A stretch of 6,064 nucleotides of DNA from Oscillospiraceae bacterium (GTDB lineage Bacteria; Bacillota; Clostridia; Oscillospirales; Butyricicoccaceae). Of this stretch, positions 6,027 through 6,064 are shown in pieces (positions within the stretch are counted from its first letter, which is position 1; each line of letters opens with the position of its first letter). The notes under the pieces were generated by a model that did not search any database, was not told the DNA's origin, and saw only the letters and a list, made by a program, of their open reading frames with translations. The stretch covers positions 1 through 6,064 of the forward strand of contig CADBTM010000047.1 of assembly GCA_902797555.1 (NCBI GenBank). The letters run 5' to 3'. A program made the translations under genes and the position numbers.

Positions 6027-6054
6027 TTGACGTGCCGGTCAGGAATGGTATAAT
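6027..6054 (+). promoter_or_regulatory. Strong sigma-A type promoter firing out of the right edge
   Basis: TTGACG (6027-6032) and TATAAT (6049-6054) are separated by 16 bp, matching 5 of 6 and 6 of 6 consensus bases. TGG just before TATAAT adds an extended -10. Transcription would begin near 6061, so the gene it serves lies beyond the window. It follows the hairpin at 5975-6007, so it marks a new transcription unit. Confidence 0.8.
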
Positions 6055-6064
6055 GAATAAAACA

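Overview
The window looks like chromosomal DNA from a GC-rich Firmicute, most likely a gut Clostridia lineage of the Oscillospiraceae/Ruminococcaceae type. This is judged from GC-rich codon choice, AGGAGG-type ribosome binding sites, AT-rich promoters, a low-GC-Gram-positive style lipoprotein signal and the family flavour of the proteins. The taxonomic call is inference. No RNA genes, CRISPR array, insertion sequence or phage gene was seen.

Layout. Left, on the minus strand: a peptide ABC importer operon. The lipoprotein substrate-binding protein (215-2155) comes first, then a stem-loop (173-195), then the first 47 codons of an OppB/DppB-type permease that runs off the left edge. Centre: a 251-bp AT-rich divergent control region (2156-2406). 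Right of it, on the plus strand: an RpiR/MurR-family regulator (2407-3288), then an isoaspartyl dipeptidase IadA (3322-4479), ended by a strong intrinsic terminator (4491-4525). After that comes an independent plus-strand MATE exporter (4606-5961) with its own extended -10 promoter and a TTG start. The right edge holds a GC-rich hairpin (5975-6007) and a near-consensus promoter (6027-6054) firing out of the window.

How the parts fit. The divergent region holds two copies of the dyad AAAGT-N4-ACTTT. One sits on the -10/transcription start of the regulator gene, the other on the best candidate -35 of the importer operon. The simple reading is one regulator controlling itself, the co-transcribed IadA and the divergent importer. 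The importer would bring in small peptides, and IadA would split beta-aspartyl (isoaspartyl) dipeptides in the cytoplasm: a candidate scavenging module for damaged-protein or cell-wall-derived isopeptides. All IadA metal ligands and the known substrate-contact residues are present. The regulator's SIS domain lacks the usual sugar-phosphate loop sequence, which would fit a non-sugar effector. The parts are known families; the candidate novelty is their wiring as a regulon. The MATE pump appears to be a separate transcription unit.
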